Shown here one piece after another: positions 56,429 through 64,000 of a stretch of DNA of 64,000 nt (positions within the stretch are counted from its first letter, which is position 1; each line of letters starts with the position of its first letter). This stretch comes from Corynebacterium pollutisoli. Its GTDB lineage: Bacteria; Actinomycetota; Actinomycetes; Mycobacteriales; Mycobacteriaceae. The DNA lies in the NCBI RefSeq assembly GCF_900177745.1, contig NZ_FXAR01000004.1, positions 1 through 64,000 of the forward strand, given 5' to 3'. The notes under the pieces were generated by a model, which had not been told where the DNA came from, did not search any database, and saw nothing but the letters and a program-made list of their open reading frames with translations. Both the position numbers and the translations under genes were made by a program.

Positions 56429-57714
56429 GCGACATCGCCACCGCATTCCGGGGCGTCGAGCGGATGCTCGTCGGGGCGTCGGCGGGCCGCTACGGCGGGG
56501 CCGGGGTGAGCCCGGAGACCATCGCACAGGCGGCGGGCACCGTCGACGGACTGGACCCGTCCCTGCTGCTCAGTAACACGCACGCCGCCGTCACCGGCTC
56601 CCACGCGCGGGGCCTGCGTGGTGGGATCCTCGGCGAGGTCCTCGAGTTCGTCGCCCAGGCCGCCTTCGGCGAGATCCTCGGCCGGCTGGCCGAACGCGCC
56701 CAGGACTGGTTCCTCAACCGTGACAGTTCCGAGGAGCTTATCGACGCCGCGTCCGACGCCGCCGACGCCCTCGACGAGGTCACCGAGACCTCCGACGCCG
56801 CCTGCGGGGAGGTGCTCATCGCCCTCGAGGCGGTCATCGCGCAGCTGTGCGCGTTCCTCGCCCGCGTCGATCCCCGGGAACACCCGGGCATGTTCGCCGA
56901 ATGCGTCGACGCCGGGGCGGAGCTCATCGATTCCGCGGGAGCCTGCATCGTGGACACGTGCCGGGACCGCGACGCCGCCGTGGCCGGGTGCCTCGACGCG
57001 TTCCTCGCCCGCGGGCAGGCCGTGTGTGAGCAGCCGGTGAGCCCGGGCGTTCCGGGCGTCGCCGAGCCCGCCCCGCCGCCGAAGAAGCAGGTGGGGGAGT
57101 TGCCCACCGCGCCGCAGGCGGTTCAGGAAGCACCGGAGCCAGCAGCGCCGCCGAAGAAGCCGATGGAGGTCGGGGAGCCGCCTGCGCAGGAGCCTCCCGC
57201 GCCGCCGAAGAAACCGATGGAGGCCGGGGAGGCACCCGCGCCGGAGCCAGCAGCGCCGCCGAAGAAGCCGATGGAGGTCGGGGAGGTGCCGACGACCCCA
57301 CAGACGGTGACACCGGAGCCGGAGCCGGAGCCGGAACCGGCGCCGGTGGAGGAATGTGACGTCGCTGCACCGGGCACCGAGTTCTGTGGCGCACTCGGGT
57401 TGGTCGGCGTGGGTGTCGCGCTCATCGGGGTGGCGCTTGTCCTCGAGGCTCTCGCGGACTGCACGGTGTCCGAGCCTGTCCCGGTGCCCGAGCCCGCACC
57501 AGAACCGGCACCCGAGCCCGTCCCGGAGCCACCGGCCCCGCCGACACCGGACCTGGCGGAGGTGCCGGAACCACCGCCGCCCCCGAAGAAGATCGAGGCC
57601 ACCCCGGCTGCAGCGCCGCCACCGCCACCGGCCCCAGCCCCGGCCCCACCCGTTGAGTCAGCACCCACCCCGCCGGCGTCGCCGGCGGGCGCACGAAAGG
57701 CAGGTACCTGGTGA
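56425..57714 (+). CDS. Unrecognised Pro/Glu-rich protein with PPKKPMEVGE repeats
   Basis: A 429-residue protein with a GTG start coupled to the previous stop (GTGA). Residues 1-200 are helical and carry several cysteines (CGEVL, LCAFLA, FAECVDAG, ACIVDTCRD, AGCLDAF, VCEQP). Residues 215-310 hold about four imperfect copies of a 17-20-residue unit centred on PPKKPMEVGE. A hydrophobic segment flanked by Cys (residues about 310-350, CGALGLVGVGVALIGVALVL) could be a membrane span. The last 80 residues are mostly Pro, Glu and Ala (PEPAPEPAPEPVPEP). Function unknown; the structure suggests a cell-envelope protein spanning the wall. Confidence 0.72.
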   Translation: MSDIATAFRGVERMLVGASAGRYGGAGVSPETIAQAAGTVDGLDPSLLLSNTHAAVTGSHARGLRGGILGEVLEFVAQAAFGEILGRLAERAQDWFLNRDSSEELIDAASDAADALDEVTETSDAACGEVLIALEAVIAQLCAFLARVDPREHPGMFAECVDAGAELIDSAGACIVDTCRDRDAAVAGCLDAFLARGQAVCEQPVSPGVPGVAEPAPPPKKQVGELPTAPQAVQEAPEPAAPPKKPMEVGEPPAQEPPAPPKKPMEAGEAPAPEPAAPPKKPMEVGEVPTTPQTVTPEPEPEPEPAPVEECDVAAPGTEFCGALGLVGVGVALIGVALVLEALADCTVSEPVPVPEPAPEPAPEPVPEPPAPPTPDLAEVPEPPPPPKKIEATPAAAPPPPPAPAPAPPVESAPTPPASPAGARKAGTW

Positions 57715-57935
57715 TGGAGTTCGAGGAGTTCGCGCGACAGTTCCGCCAGCGGACGACGCAGCGGATGCGGGAGTTCGAGAAGGCGTTGGCGGAGGCGCAG
57801 GGGCGGGTGGAGACGTCGGTGCAGCAGCCTGCCCGGCGGCCGTCCCCGCCGCGTCCGGTGCCGGAACAGCGGCAGACCCCGCCCCGCCCGGGGTCTGCGC
57901 GCGGGCGGGTGCAGGGTCTGCTGCGGAAGGGGTGA
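57711..57935 (+). CDS. Small basic protein, third gene of the trio
   Basis: A 74-residue protein: an amphipathic helix (MEFEEFARQFRQRTTQRMRE) then a Pro/Arg-rich basic tail ending GRVQGLLRKG. The start is the GTG at 57711, overlapping the previous stop, or the ATG one codon later. The basic tail could pair with the acidic, Pro-rich partner upstream. No known family recognised. It is convergent with the hydrolase gene 9 bp downstream. Confidence 0.6.
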   Translation: MMEFEEFARQFRQRTTQRMREFEKALAEAQGRVETSVQQPARRPSPPRPVPEQRQTPPRPGSARGRVQGLLRKG

Positions 57936-57944
57936 CCTCCGGGG

Positions 57945-58802
57945 CTACAGCTTGGTGCTGGATCCCAGGTCGATGCCGGCCTTGTCGGCGAGGTCGGCGT
58001 CGGAGAAGGAGGTGACGCCGGGGCCTTCGGCCATCTGCTCGGAGAAGTCGGAGTACTTGCGCTCTCCGGCGAGCTGGTGGAGGAGGAAACCGGTGAGCAG
58101 GCCGCGGGCGGTCTCCTGGGCGGAGTAGCGCGGGAGGCCCTGGCCGAGGGCCAGCTTGACGAAGGTGTCCTCGGTGAAGGTGGCCTGGTTGCCGTTCTTC
58201 ACCTCGCGGTAAATGACGTCGCCGCCCCAGTTGAACGCGACCTTGGCGGGGTTGCCGGGGTCGAGGAGGTCGCCGATGAGTCCGGGGTGGCCGCCCCCGA
58301 TGATGAGTCCGGGAACGGTGACGGCGCGGGCCGCCTCGACGGCGGGCGGGGCGGTGGCGGCGGGGTAGATGGCGGCGACGGCCTTGACGCGCGGGTTGTT
58401 GGCGGCGCAGAGGATGGCGGCGCCGCCGCCCATGCCGTGGCCGATGACGCCGAGCTTGCCGGGGGCGACGGTGACCTTGCCCTGGCCGAGCTTGACGCCG
58501 GCGGCGATCTGGAGAGAGGACTCGAGGTCGGCGGAGAAGCCGCGGTGGTCGGGGGCGAGGCCGGTCTCGGTGTCGGGGGCGGTGACGACGATGCCCCAGC
58601 TGGCGAGGTGGCGCAGCGTCGCGTGGTAGGCCTTGACGGACTTGATCCAGTCATGGCCGAAGGCGACGGCGGGAACTCCGTTGCCTTCCGCGGGGGCGTA
58701 GACCTTGCCGGGCAGGCCGGCGTAGTCGAGGTCGCCGACGAGCACGCGGTGCGGGCCACGCTTGGACAACTGGGCCAGATGCTTCTTCAGATTCGCAGAC
58801 AC
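57945..58802 (-). CDS. Alpha/beta hydrolase-fold protein lacking the nucleophile Ser (likely pseudoenzyme)
   Basis: A 285-residue protein of the dienelactone hydrolase/chlorophyllase-like fold: VPAVAFGHDW, WGIVVTAPDTETG and IGHGMGGGAAILCA. The nucleophile elbow normally GHSMGG reads GHGMGG, so the catalytic Ser is Gly. PGLIIGGGHPGLIGD lies where the acid loop is expected. The fold seems intact, pointing to a binding or structural role rather than hydrolysis. The GTG start at 58802 has a TATCCT hexamer 6 nt upstream. It is divergent from glmS. Confidence 0.78.
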   Translation of the reverse strand: MSANLKKHLAQLSKRGPHRVLVGDLDYAGLPGKVYAPAEGNGVPAVAFGHDWIKSVKAYHATLRHLASWGIVVTAPDTETGLAPDHRGFSADLESSLQIAAGVKLGQGKVTVAPGKLGVIGHGMGGGAAILCAANNPRVKAVAAIYPAATAPPAVEAARAVTVPGLIIGGGHPGLIGDLLDPGNPAKVAFNWGGDVIYREVKNGNQATFTEDTFVKLALGQGLPRYSAQETARGLLTGFLLHQLAGERKYSDFSEQMAEGPGVTSFSDADLADKAGIDLGSSTKL

Positions 58803-58808
58803 GTCCCC

Positions 58809-58814
58809 AGGATA
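58809..58814 (-). promoter_or_regulatory. Candidate -10 element for leaderless hydrolase-fold gene
   Basis: TATCCT on the minus strand, 6 nt before the GTG at 58802. Confidence 0.45.
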
Positions 58815-58934
58815 ACGTCAACGGGGGCGTTATGAACGTCACACCGCGGAAAACCGGGTGTTGAGGGCGCGGACGGGGAGGAAAAGGGGGCGTCGATAAG
58901 CGGTGATACCTGTTATGGGAAAGGCGGTGTCGTC

Positions 58935-58940
58935 TACGAT
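58935..58940 (+). promoter_or_regulatory. Candidate -10 element for leaderless glmS mRNA
   Basis: TACGAT, 7 nt (TTCCCCC) before the ATG at 58948. With no leader, a glmS ribozyme is excluded. Confidence 0.5.
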
Positions 58941-58947
58941 TTCCCCC

Positions 58948-60792
58948 ATGTGTGGAATCGTTGGATACGTCGGTGAACGACAGGGACTGAGCCTCGCGCT
59001 GGAGGCGCTGCGACGCATGGAGTACCGCGGGTACGACTCGTCGGGCATCGCCGTCAACAACGGGGGGATCTCCGTGGTGAAGAAGGCGGGCAAGCTCGCC
59101 AACCTCGAGGCGGTCCTCGGGGACATGCCGGGCACCACCGCCATCGGTCACACTCGATGGGCCACCCACGGTCGCCCCACCGACGAGAACGCGCACCCGC
59201 ACGTCTCCTTCGACGGCCGCGCGGCCATCGTGCACAACGGCATCATCGAGAACTTCGCCCCGCTGCGTCAGGAGCTTGTCGACGCCGGCATCACCCTCAA
59301 CTCCGACACCGACTCGGAGGTCGCCGCCCATCTGCTGGCCCGCGCGTACAACGAGGGGGAGACTGCCGGGGACTTCCGGGCCTCGGCGCTCGCCGTCCTG
59401 GGGCGCCTCGAGGGCGCGTTCACGCTGCTGTTCACGCACGCCGATCACCCGGACCAGATCATCGCGGCCCGCCGCTCGACCCCGCTCATCGTCGGCGTCG
59501 GCGAGGGGGAGATGTTCCTCGGTTCAGATGTCGCCGCCTTCATCGAGTACACGAAGAACGCGGTGGAGCTGGACCAGGACAACGTGGTCGTCATCACCCG
59601 TGACGGCTACGAGGTGCTCAACTTCGACGGCACCGCTGCCGAGGGCCGTCCCTTCACCATCGACTGGGACCTCGCCGCCGCCGAGAAGGGCGGTTTCGAC
59701 TCCTTCATGATGAAGGAGATCCACGAGCAGCCCGCCGCCGTCCGCGACACCCTCGGTGGCCACTTCCACGACGGGCGCGTCTTCCTCGACGAGTCGGACA
59801 TCTCCGAGACGGACCTCAAGTCCATCAACCAGGTCTTCGTCGTGGCCTGCGGCTCCGCCTACCACTCCGGCCTGCTGGCCAAGTACGCCATCGAGCACTG
59901 GGTGCGCATCCCCGTGCAGATCGAGGTGGCCTCCGAGTTCCGCTACCGCGACCCGGTTCTCGATGAGCGCACCCTCGTCCTCGCCATCTCCCAGTCCGGC
60001 GAGACCGCCGACACCCTCGAGGCCGTCCGCCACGCCAAGACCCAGGGCGCGAAGGTGCTGGCCGTGTGCAACACCAACGGTTCCCAGATCCCGCGCGAGT
60101 CCGACGCCGTCCTGTACACCCACGCCGGGCCGGAGATCGGCGTCGCCTCCACGAAGGCGTTCCTCGCGCAGGTCGCCGCCAACTACATCGTCGGCCTGGC
60201 GCTCGCCCAGGCCAAGGGCACGAAGTACCCCGACGAGATCGCCGAGATCTGGGCCTCCCTCGAGGAGATCCCCGCCAAGATCGAGGAGCTTCTCGACGTC
60301 CGCGAGCAGATGGCCGGCATCGCCGACGAGCTCGGCGCCGTCCAGACCATGCTCTTCCTCGGCCGCGGCGTCGGCTTCCCCGTCGCGCTGGAGGGGGCGC
60401 TCAAGCTCAAGGAGCTCGCCTACATCCACGCCGAGGGCTTCCCGGCCGGTGAACTCAAGCACGGCCCGATCGCGCTCATCGAGGATGACCTGCCGGTCGT
60501 CGTCGTGGTGCCCTCCCCGCGCGGCGTCAAGCTGCTGCACTCCAAGATCGTGTCCAACATCCAGGAGATCCGGGCCCGTGGTGCGCAGACCATCGTCATC
60601 GCCGAGGAGGGCGACGAGGCCGTGCGCGAGTTCGCCAACTACCTCATCGAGATCCCCGCGACCTCCTCGATCATGCAGCCCCTCCTGGCCACGGTGCCGC
60701 TGCAGTTCCTCGCCGCCGACATCGCGCGTGAATGCGGCAACGAGGACATCGACAAGCCGCGCAACCTGGCCAAGTCTGTCACCGTCGAGTAG
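58948..60792 (+). CDS. glmS: Glutamine-fructose-6-phosphate aminotransferase (isomerizing)
   Basis: GlmS of 614 residues, making glucosamine-6-phosphate, the first step to UDP-GlcNAc. Met is followed by the catalytic Cys of the glutaminase domain (MCGIVGYVG), with RWATHG and HNGIIEN in the same domain. Two SIS sugar isomerase domains follow, with SQSGETADT and the C-terminal DKPRNLAKSVTVE. The start at 58948 is fixed by the need for Cys after Met; the longer frame from 58903 is rejected. It abuts the convergent reductase gene. Confidence 0.98.
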   Translation: MCGIVGYVGERQGLSLALEALRRMEYRGYDSSGIAVNNGGISVVKKAGKLANLEAVLGDMPGTTAIGHTRWATHGRPTDENAHPHVSFDGRAAIVHNGIIENFAPLRQELVDAGITLNSDTDSEVAAHLLARAYNEGETAGDFRASALAVLGRLEGAFTLLFTHADHPDQIIAARRSTPLIVGVGEGEMFLGSDVAAFIEYTKNAVELDQDNVVVITRDGYEVLNFDGTAAEGRPFTIDWDLAAAEKGGFDSFMMKEIHEQPAAVRDTLGGHFHDGRVFLDESDISETDLKSINQVFVVACGSAYHSGLLAKYAIEHWVRIPVQIEVASEFRYRDPVLDERTLVLAISQSGETADTLEAVRHAKTQGAKVLAVCNTNGSQIPRESDAVLYTHAGPEIGVASTKAFLAQVAANYIVGLALAQAKGTKYPDEIAEIWASLEEIPAKIEELLDVREQMAGIADELGAVQTMLFLGRGVGFPVALEGALKLKELAYIHAEGFPAGELKHGPIALIEDDLPVVVVVPSPRGVKLLHSKIVSNIQEIRARGAQTIVIAEEGDEAVREFANYLIEIPATSSIMQPLLATVPLQFLAADIARECGNEDIDKPRNLAKSVTVE

Positions 60793-61911
60793 TCACCCGC
60801 GGGATGCCGCCAGCTTGTGCAGCCGCGGCACGGGCATCCGCATGTCCAGGGCCGCGGCGGCCCCGTGTCCGGGCCAGTGGATGACGAAGGAGCGTTCGTC
60901 CACCGAGCCCTTGACCACCACCGGCGCCACGTCCTCTCGGGGCGGGGTGCCGGAGACCTTGAGGCTCACGCCCCACTGGTCGGTCCAGAAGTAGAAGGGG
61001 TGGTCGCGTTCGGGGGCGTCGTCCCCGAGCAGCAGTCCGTCCGCGGCGACGCGCCCCTGCTCGAGGGCGGAGGTCCACACGGGGGAGCGGCGCGGGCCGG
61101 CGGGGTCGTCGAGCCAGCACACGTCACCGGCGGCGACGATCCCGGGGTGGCCGAGGACACGCTGTCGGGTGTCGACGATGAGGCGGCCGTCGACAAGCAG
61201 TCCGGAGGAGGCGAGCCAGTCGACCTCGGGGTCGTCGCCGATGCCGGTGAACACGATGTCGGACTCGAGGACCTCACCGGACGGGAGTGTCACGGCCATG
61301 CCCTCGGCGGTCTCCGTGACGGACTCGACGACGGTGTCGAGGATCCGCACGCCCGCCTCCGCCGCCAAGGACGCGAGGATCCCGCCGAGCAGCGGGCCGA
61401 GGTGCCGGGCCAGCGGAGTGCCGGGGTTGAGGAGGGTGACCTCGCAGCCCAGGCCGACCGCGCCGGACGCCACCTCCATGCCGAGGGGTCCGCCGCCGAT
61501 GACCGTCACCCGGGGGCGTTCCAGCAGGCGGGCGCGCAATGCCTCGGCGTCGGCCAGGGACCGGAGGGTGTATTCGCGCGGTGAGTCGGTGAGGCGGCGG
61601 GCACGCGACCCAGTGGCGATGACGAGGCCGTCGTAGGGCAGCGCCCGGCCGTCGTCGAGAAGCACGGCCTCCGGTTCGAGCGCGACGGCGCGGTGGCCGA
61701 GGATCTCGGTGGCCGCGGCGAAGGTCGGCAGCGGGGCGATGTCGACCGGGTCGGGGTGCAGCGCCGCCTTGGACAGGGAGGGGCGCGGGTAGGCGGGGAC
61801 GTCCTCGGCACCGACGTAGGTGAGCTCGCCGTCGAAACCCCGGCGGCGGAGGGTGTCCCCGCAGGTCACGCCGGCGATGCTGTGGCCGACGATGACGATC
61901 CGGTCCATCAC
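60793..61911 (-). CDS. FAD-dependent ferredoxin reductase-like oxidoreductase
   Basis: A 372-residue flavoprotein. The FAD dinucleotide motif IVGHSIAGVTCGDTL is at the N-terminus (with a slightly unusual GHSIAG), then PSLSKAAL, the NAD(P) motif VIGGGPLGMEVASG near residue 142 and the second FAD site VAAGDVCWLDD. It resembles ferredoxin/rubredoxin reductases of oxygenase systems. It overlaps the ferredoxin gene (ATGA), so the two form an electron-transfer chain. The partner oxygenase or P450 is not in this window. Confidence 0.9.
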   Translation of the reverse strand: MMDRIVIVGHSIAGVTCGDTLRRRGFDGELTYVGAEDVPAYPRPSLSKAALHPDPVDIAPLPTFAAATEILGHRAVALEPEAVLLDDGRALPYDGLVIATGSRARRLTDSPREYTLRSLADAEALRARLLERPRVTVIGGGPLGMEVASGAVGLGCEVTLLNPGTPLARHLGPLLGGILASLAAEAGVRILDTVVESVTETAEGMAVTLPSGEVLESDIVFTGIGDDPEVDWLASSGLLVDGRLIVDTRQRVLGHPGIVAAGDVCWLDDPAGPRRSPVWTSALEQGRVAADGLLLGDDAPERDHPFYFWTDQWGVSLKVSGTPPREDVAPVVVKGSVDERSFVIHWPGHGAAAALDMRMPVPRLHKLAASRG

Positions 61912-62105
61912 TCCACCAGGGAGAGGGCGGTAACCGGGCAGGCGCGGACGGCGTCGCGGGCGGCGTCGAGATGGTCGGCGTCGAGGTCACCGGGGACGTC
62001 GATGATGAGGGTGTCATCGTCGTCGAGGTGGACGAGGTCGGGGGCGGCCTGCTCGCACAGCCCGTGGGCCTCGCAGCGGTTGGTGTCGAGATGTAGGCGG
62101 GTCAT
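61908..62105 (-). CDS. [3Fe-4S]-type ferredoxin
   Basis: A 65-residue ferredoxin with cysteines in RCEAHGLC (CX5C) and ACPVTAL, lacking the middle Cys of [4Fe-4S] ferredoxins. This is the pattern of the small ferredoxins serving P450s or dioxygenases. The ATG at 62105 is chosen since MTRLHLDTNRCEAHG is the standard N-terminus. It is coupled to the reductase and divergent from the maleylacetate reductase gene, with only 67 bp between. Confidence 0.93.
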   Translation of the reverse strand: MTRLHLDTNRCEAHGLCEQAAPDLVHLDDDDTLIIDVPGDLDADHLDAARDAVRACPVTALSLVE

Positions 62106-62159
62106 GTGACCAGAATCGCAGAATAAACCCGGGAAGTCGATGGATATTTCATCACGATC

Positions 62160-62165
62160 TACGCT
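62160..62165 (+). promoter_or_regulatory. Candidate -10 element for leaderless maleylacetate reductase mRNA
   Basis: TACGCT, 7 nt (GGCCCGC) before the ATG at 62173. Confidence 0.5.
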
Positions 62166-62172
62166 GGCCCGC

Positions 62173-63240
62173 ATGAGTCTGCACTTCACCCACGACACCC
62201 TCGGCCAGCGCGTCATGCTCGGGGCCGGCCGCGCCGCCGAGCACCTGCGGGCCGAGGTCGAGCGCCTCGGGGCCGCCCGCCTCATGGTCATCTCCTCGGA
62301 ACGGGGCGTGGAGCAGGCCCGGGAGGTGGCCGGGCTCATCGACGTCGCCGTCCATCACACCGACGTCGCCATGCACGTCCCCGTGGAGGTGGCGGAGCGG
62401 GCGCGGGACGTCGCCCGGCGGCACGACATCGACCTCATGGTGGCCGTCGGCGGCGGCTCGGTCATCGGGCTGGCCAAGGCCGTCGCCCTGACCAGCGGAA
62501 TCCCCTCCATCGCCGTGCCCACCACCTACGCCGGCTCCGAGGCCACCAACGTGTGGGGCCTCACCGAGAACGAGCGCAAGACCACCGGCACCGACGACCG
62601 CGTCCTGCCCGTCACCGTCATCTACGACTCCCACCTCACCCTCAGCCTGCCCGTGGAGATGTCCGTGGCCTCCGGGCTCAACGGACTGGCGCACTGCGTC
62701 GACTCGCTGTGGGCCCCGCGCGCCGACCCCATCAACGCCGCCCTGGCCACCGAGGGTGTCCGCGCCCTGGCGGAGGGGCTGCCGCAGATCGTCCGCGACC
62801 CGCAGGGCAGCGACGGCCGCGACGGCCGCGACCTCGCCCTCTACGGCGCGTACCTCTCCGCGGTGTCCTTCGCCTCCGCCGGATCGGGCCTGCACCACAA
62901 GCTCTGCCACATCCTCGGCGGCACCTTCAACCTGCCCCACGCGCAGACCCACGCCGTCGTCCTGCCGCACGTCCTCGCCTTCAACGCGCCGTACGCCCCC
63001 GCGGCGGAGCGCCGCCTCGCCGCGGCCTTCGGTGCGCCGTCGGCTGTGGAGGGGCTGGCGCATCTCCGCGAGCTTCTCGACGCCCCGCGCTCCCTCGCCG
63101 CGCTCGGCTTCACCGCCGAGGGCATCCCCACCGTCGTCGAGCAGGCCCTGGCGGCCGTGCCCGCGGGCAACCCGCACCCGGTGACGAGGGAGAACCTCAC
63201 CGAGCTGCTGCGGGGAGCCCTAGGCGCCGGGCAGGTCTGA
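62173..63240 (+). CDS. Maleylacetate reductase-like iron-containing alcohol dehydrogenase
   Basis: A 355-residue member of the Fe-ADH/dehydroquinate synthase-like superfamily. Motifs are GGGSVIGLAKAVAL (NAD), PTTYAGSEATNVWGLTE, GLNGLAHCVDSL, and HHKLCHILGGTFNLPHAQTHAVVLPHV with the metal-site histidines. The GSEAT and LPHA segments fit maleylacetate reductase, which feeds hydroxyquinol/chlorocatechol breakdown products to 3-oxoadipate. No ring-cleavage dioxygenase is adjacent. The ATG at 62173 is set by the leaderless promoter; an upstream ATG at 62140 lies before the -10. Confidence 0.85.
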   Translation: MSLHFTHDTLGQRVMLGAGRAAEHLRAEVERLGAARLMVISSERGVEQAREVAGLIDVAVHHTDVAMHVPVEVAERARDVARRHDIDLMVAVGGGSVIGLAKAVALTSGIPSIAVPTTYAGSEATNVWGLTENERKTTGTDDRVLPVTVIYDSHLTLSLPVEMSVASGLNGLAHCVDSLWAPRADPINAALATEGVRALAEGLPQIVRDPQGSDGRDGRDLALYGAYLSAVSFASAGSGLHHKLCHILGGTFNLPHAQTHAVVLPHVLAFNAPYAPAAERRLAAAFGAPSAVEGLAHLRELLDAPRSLAALGFTAEGIPTVVEQALAAVPAGNPHPVTRENLTELLRGALGAGQV

Positions 63241-63261
63241 GCCACGTGTCACCGGGAGTGG

Positions 63262-63267
63262 CACAAT
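63262..63267 (+). promoter_or_regulatory. Weak candidate -10 element for leaderless alr mRNA
   Basis: CACAAT, 7 nt before the ATG at 63275. The first base departs from consensus. Confidence 0.3.
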
Positions 63268-63274
63268 AGCATCC

Positions 63275-64000
63275 ATGGATCTTCTGACCACCCGCATCGA
63301 CCTGGACGCCATCGCCCACAACACCCGCCTGCTCAAGGACCTGGTGGGGGATGTCCTCCTCATGGCGGTGGTGAAGGCCGACGCGTACGGTCACGGGGCG
63401 GCCCGGGTGGCGCAGGTGATGGCGGCCAACGGCGCCGACCGTTTCGGCGTGGCCACGCTGCGGGAGGCGATCAACCTGCGGGAGTCGGGTGTGTCCAAGC
63501 CGATCCTCGCGTGGATCTGGTCCCCGGAGCAGGATGTCGCGGAGGCGCTGTCCCTCAACATCCGGTTGGGCGTGCCGTCGGTCGCCCATGCGCAGGCGCT
63601 CGTCGACGCGGCCGTGCCCGCCCGGGTCTCCGTCAAGGTCGACACCGGCCTGCACCGCTCCGGTGTCGACGAGGCCGACTGGGCGCAGGTGTTCACCCTG
63701 CTGCGTGACGCCGAGCACCTCACCGTGACCGGCATCTTCTCCCACCTGGCCTGCGCCGACGAGCCGGACAACCCGATGAATGACCGGCAGGGGGAGGCCC
63801 TCGGGCGGGCCATCACTCTCGCGCGGTCGCTGGGGCTGGAGGTCCCGGAGAACCACCTGTGCAACTCCCCGGGCACCCTCACCCGCCCCGACCTGCATCA
63901 CGAGCTCGTGCGCGTGGGCCTGTCGATGTACGGACTGTCCCCGATCCCGGGCGTCGATCCCGGCCTCAAGCCGGCCATGAGCTGGATCGGCCGGGTGCTC
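63275..64000 (+). CDS. alr: Alanine racemase (5' part, runs off the window)
   Basis: The first 242 codons of alanine racemase, making D-alanine for peptidoglycan. The PLP-binding Lys is in AVVKADAYGHG, with IDLDAIAHNT before it and VKVDTGLHRSGV, GIFSHLACAD, NSPGTLT and VRVGLSMYGL after. The rest of the barrel and the C-terminal domain, with the catalytic Tyr, lie beyond the window end. glmM, glmS and alr nearby form a cell-wall precursor neighbourhood, as in mycobacteria. Confidence 0.97.
   Translation, partial: MDLLTTRIDLDAIAHNTRLLKDLVGDVLLMAVVKADAYGHGAARVAQVMAANGADRFGVATLREAINLRESGVSKPILAWIWSPEQDVAEALSLNIRLGVPSVAHAQALVDAAVPARVSVKVDTGLHRSGVDEADWAQVFTLLRDAEHLTVTGIFSHLACADEPDNPMNDRQGEALGRAITLARSLGLEVPENHLCNSPGTLTRPDLHHELVRVGLSMYGLSPIPGVDPGLKPAMSWIGRVL

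Noticed and set aside
58803..58947. glmS ribozyme or other riboswitch before glmS
   Set aside because: The -10 sits 7 nt before the start codon, leaving no RNA leader, and no ribozyme-like fold is visible.

Overview
The window is a high-GC actinobacterial chromosome segment, almost certainly from a Corynebacterium. The gene order rpsL-rpsG-fusA-tuf, the S10/spc/alpha ribosomal operons, and then truA, an ESX-4-type type VII secretion locus, rplM-rpsI, glmM, glmS and alr is the order known from corynebacteria and mycobacteria. The ribosomal proteins carry actinobacterial extensions (S9 N-terminus, L17 C-terminus, S3 and S5 tails). Species cannot be fixed from this sequence. No tRNA, rRNA, CRISPR array, insertion sequence or prophage was seen.

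Layout. 0.1-5.1 kb (minus strand): a short-chain dehydrogenase, a DUF1707/LiaF-like protein, the anaerobic ribonucleotide reductase pair nrdD-nrdG and a secreted/anchored BAAT-type hydrolase. 5.3-10.0 kb: rpsL, rpsG, fusA, tuf. 10.1-11.3 kb: panD and a coupled hypothetical gene. 11.3-13.6 kb (minus): a tightly overlapping six-gene Asp23/Gls24 envelope-stress cluster. 14.1-19.3 kb: S10 operon rpsJ to rpsQ. 19.5-24.4 kb: an accessory insertion holding an OFA-type MFS transporter and two coupled dynamin-like GTPases. 24.7-25.9 kb: rplN-rplX-rplE. 26.0-28.6 kb (minus): a second insertion with a decayed M20 amidohydrolase, a DUF6457 gene, fdhD and a small GNAT gene. 28.8-31.5 kb: rpsH to rplO. 32.6-35.3 kb: secY-adk-map. 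35.3-36.0 kb: an L,D-transpeptidase-like gene. 36.2-39.8 kb: infA, rpsM, rpsK, rpsD, rpoA, rplQ. 40-41 kb: a DUF2892 protein and truA. 41-53.2 kb: a large membrane protein and the type VII locus (eccB, mycP, eccD, eccC, a TIGR03931 protein, two WXG100 genes). 53.6-56.1 kb: rplM, rpsI, glmM. 56.1-57.9 kb: an unrecognised three-gene operon led by a small ESX-like protein. 57.9-64 kb: a hydrolase-fold pseudoenzyme, glmS, a ferredoxin and its reductase, a maleylacetate reductase-like enzyme, and the start of alr.

How the genes work together. Most of the window serves translation (ribosome, elongation factors, initiation factor 1, RNA polymerase alpha, SecY, Map, TruA), with cell-wall precursor genes (glmM, glmS, alr) beside it. 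The type VII locus and the trio after glmM appear linked, because both small-protein operons have the same GGGAAC-N18-GTCCAA promoter-like element, which has the form of an ECF-sigma promoter.

The strongest signal not explained by genes is a dispersed motif, (G)GGCGTCGANAAGC. I counted 35 copies of its core GTCGANAAGC by eye in 64 kb, against well under one expected from base composition. Copies lie in intergenic gaps, terminators and disordered protein linkers. Other points: many non-ribosomal genes have a -10 hexamer 6-7 nt before the start codon, so their mRNAs are probably leaderless, whereas several ribosomal operons share a TTTGG(T/A)TTCC -35 region.
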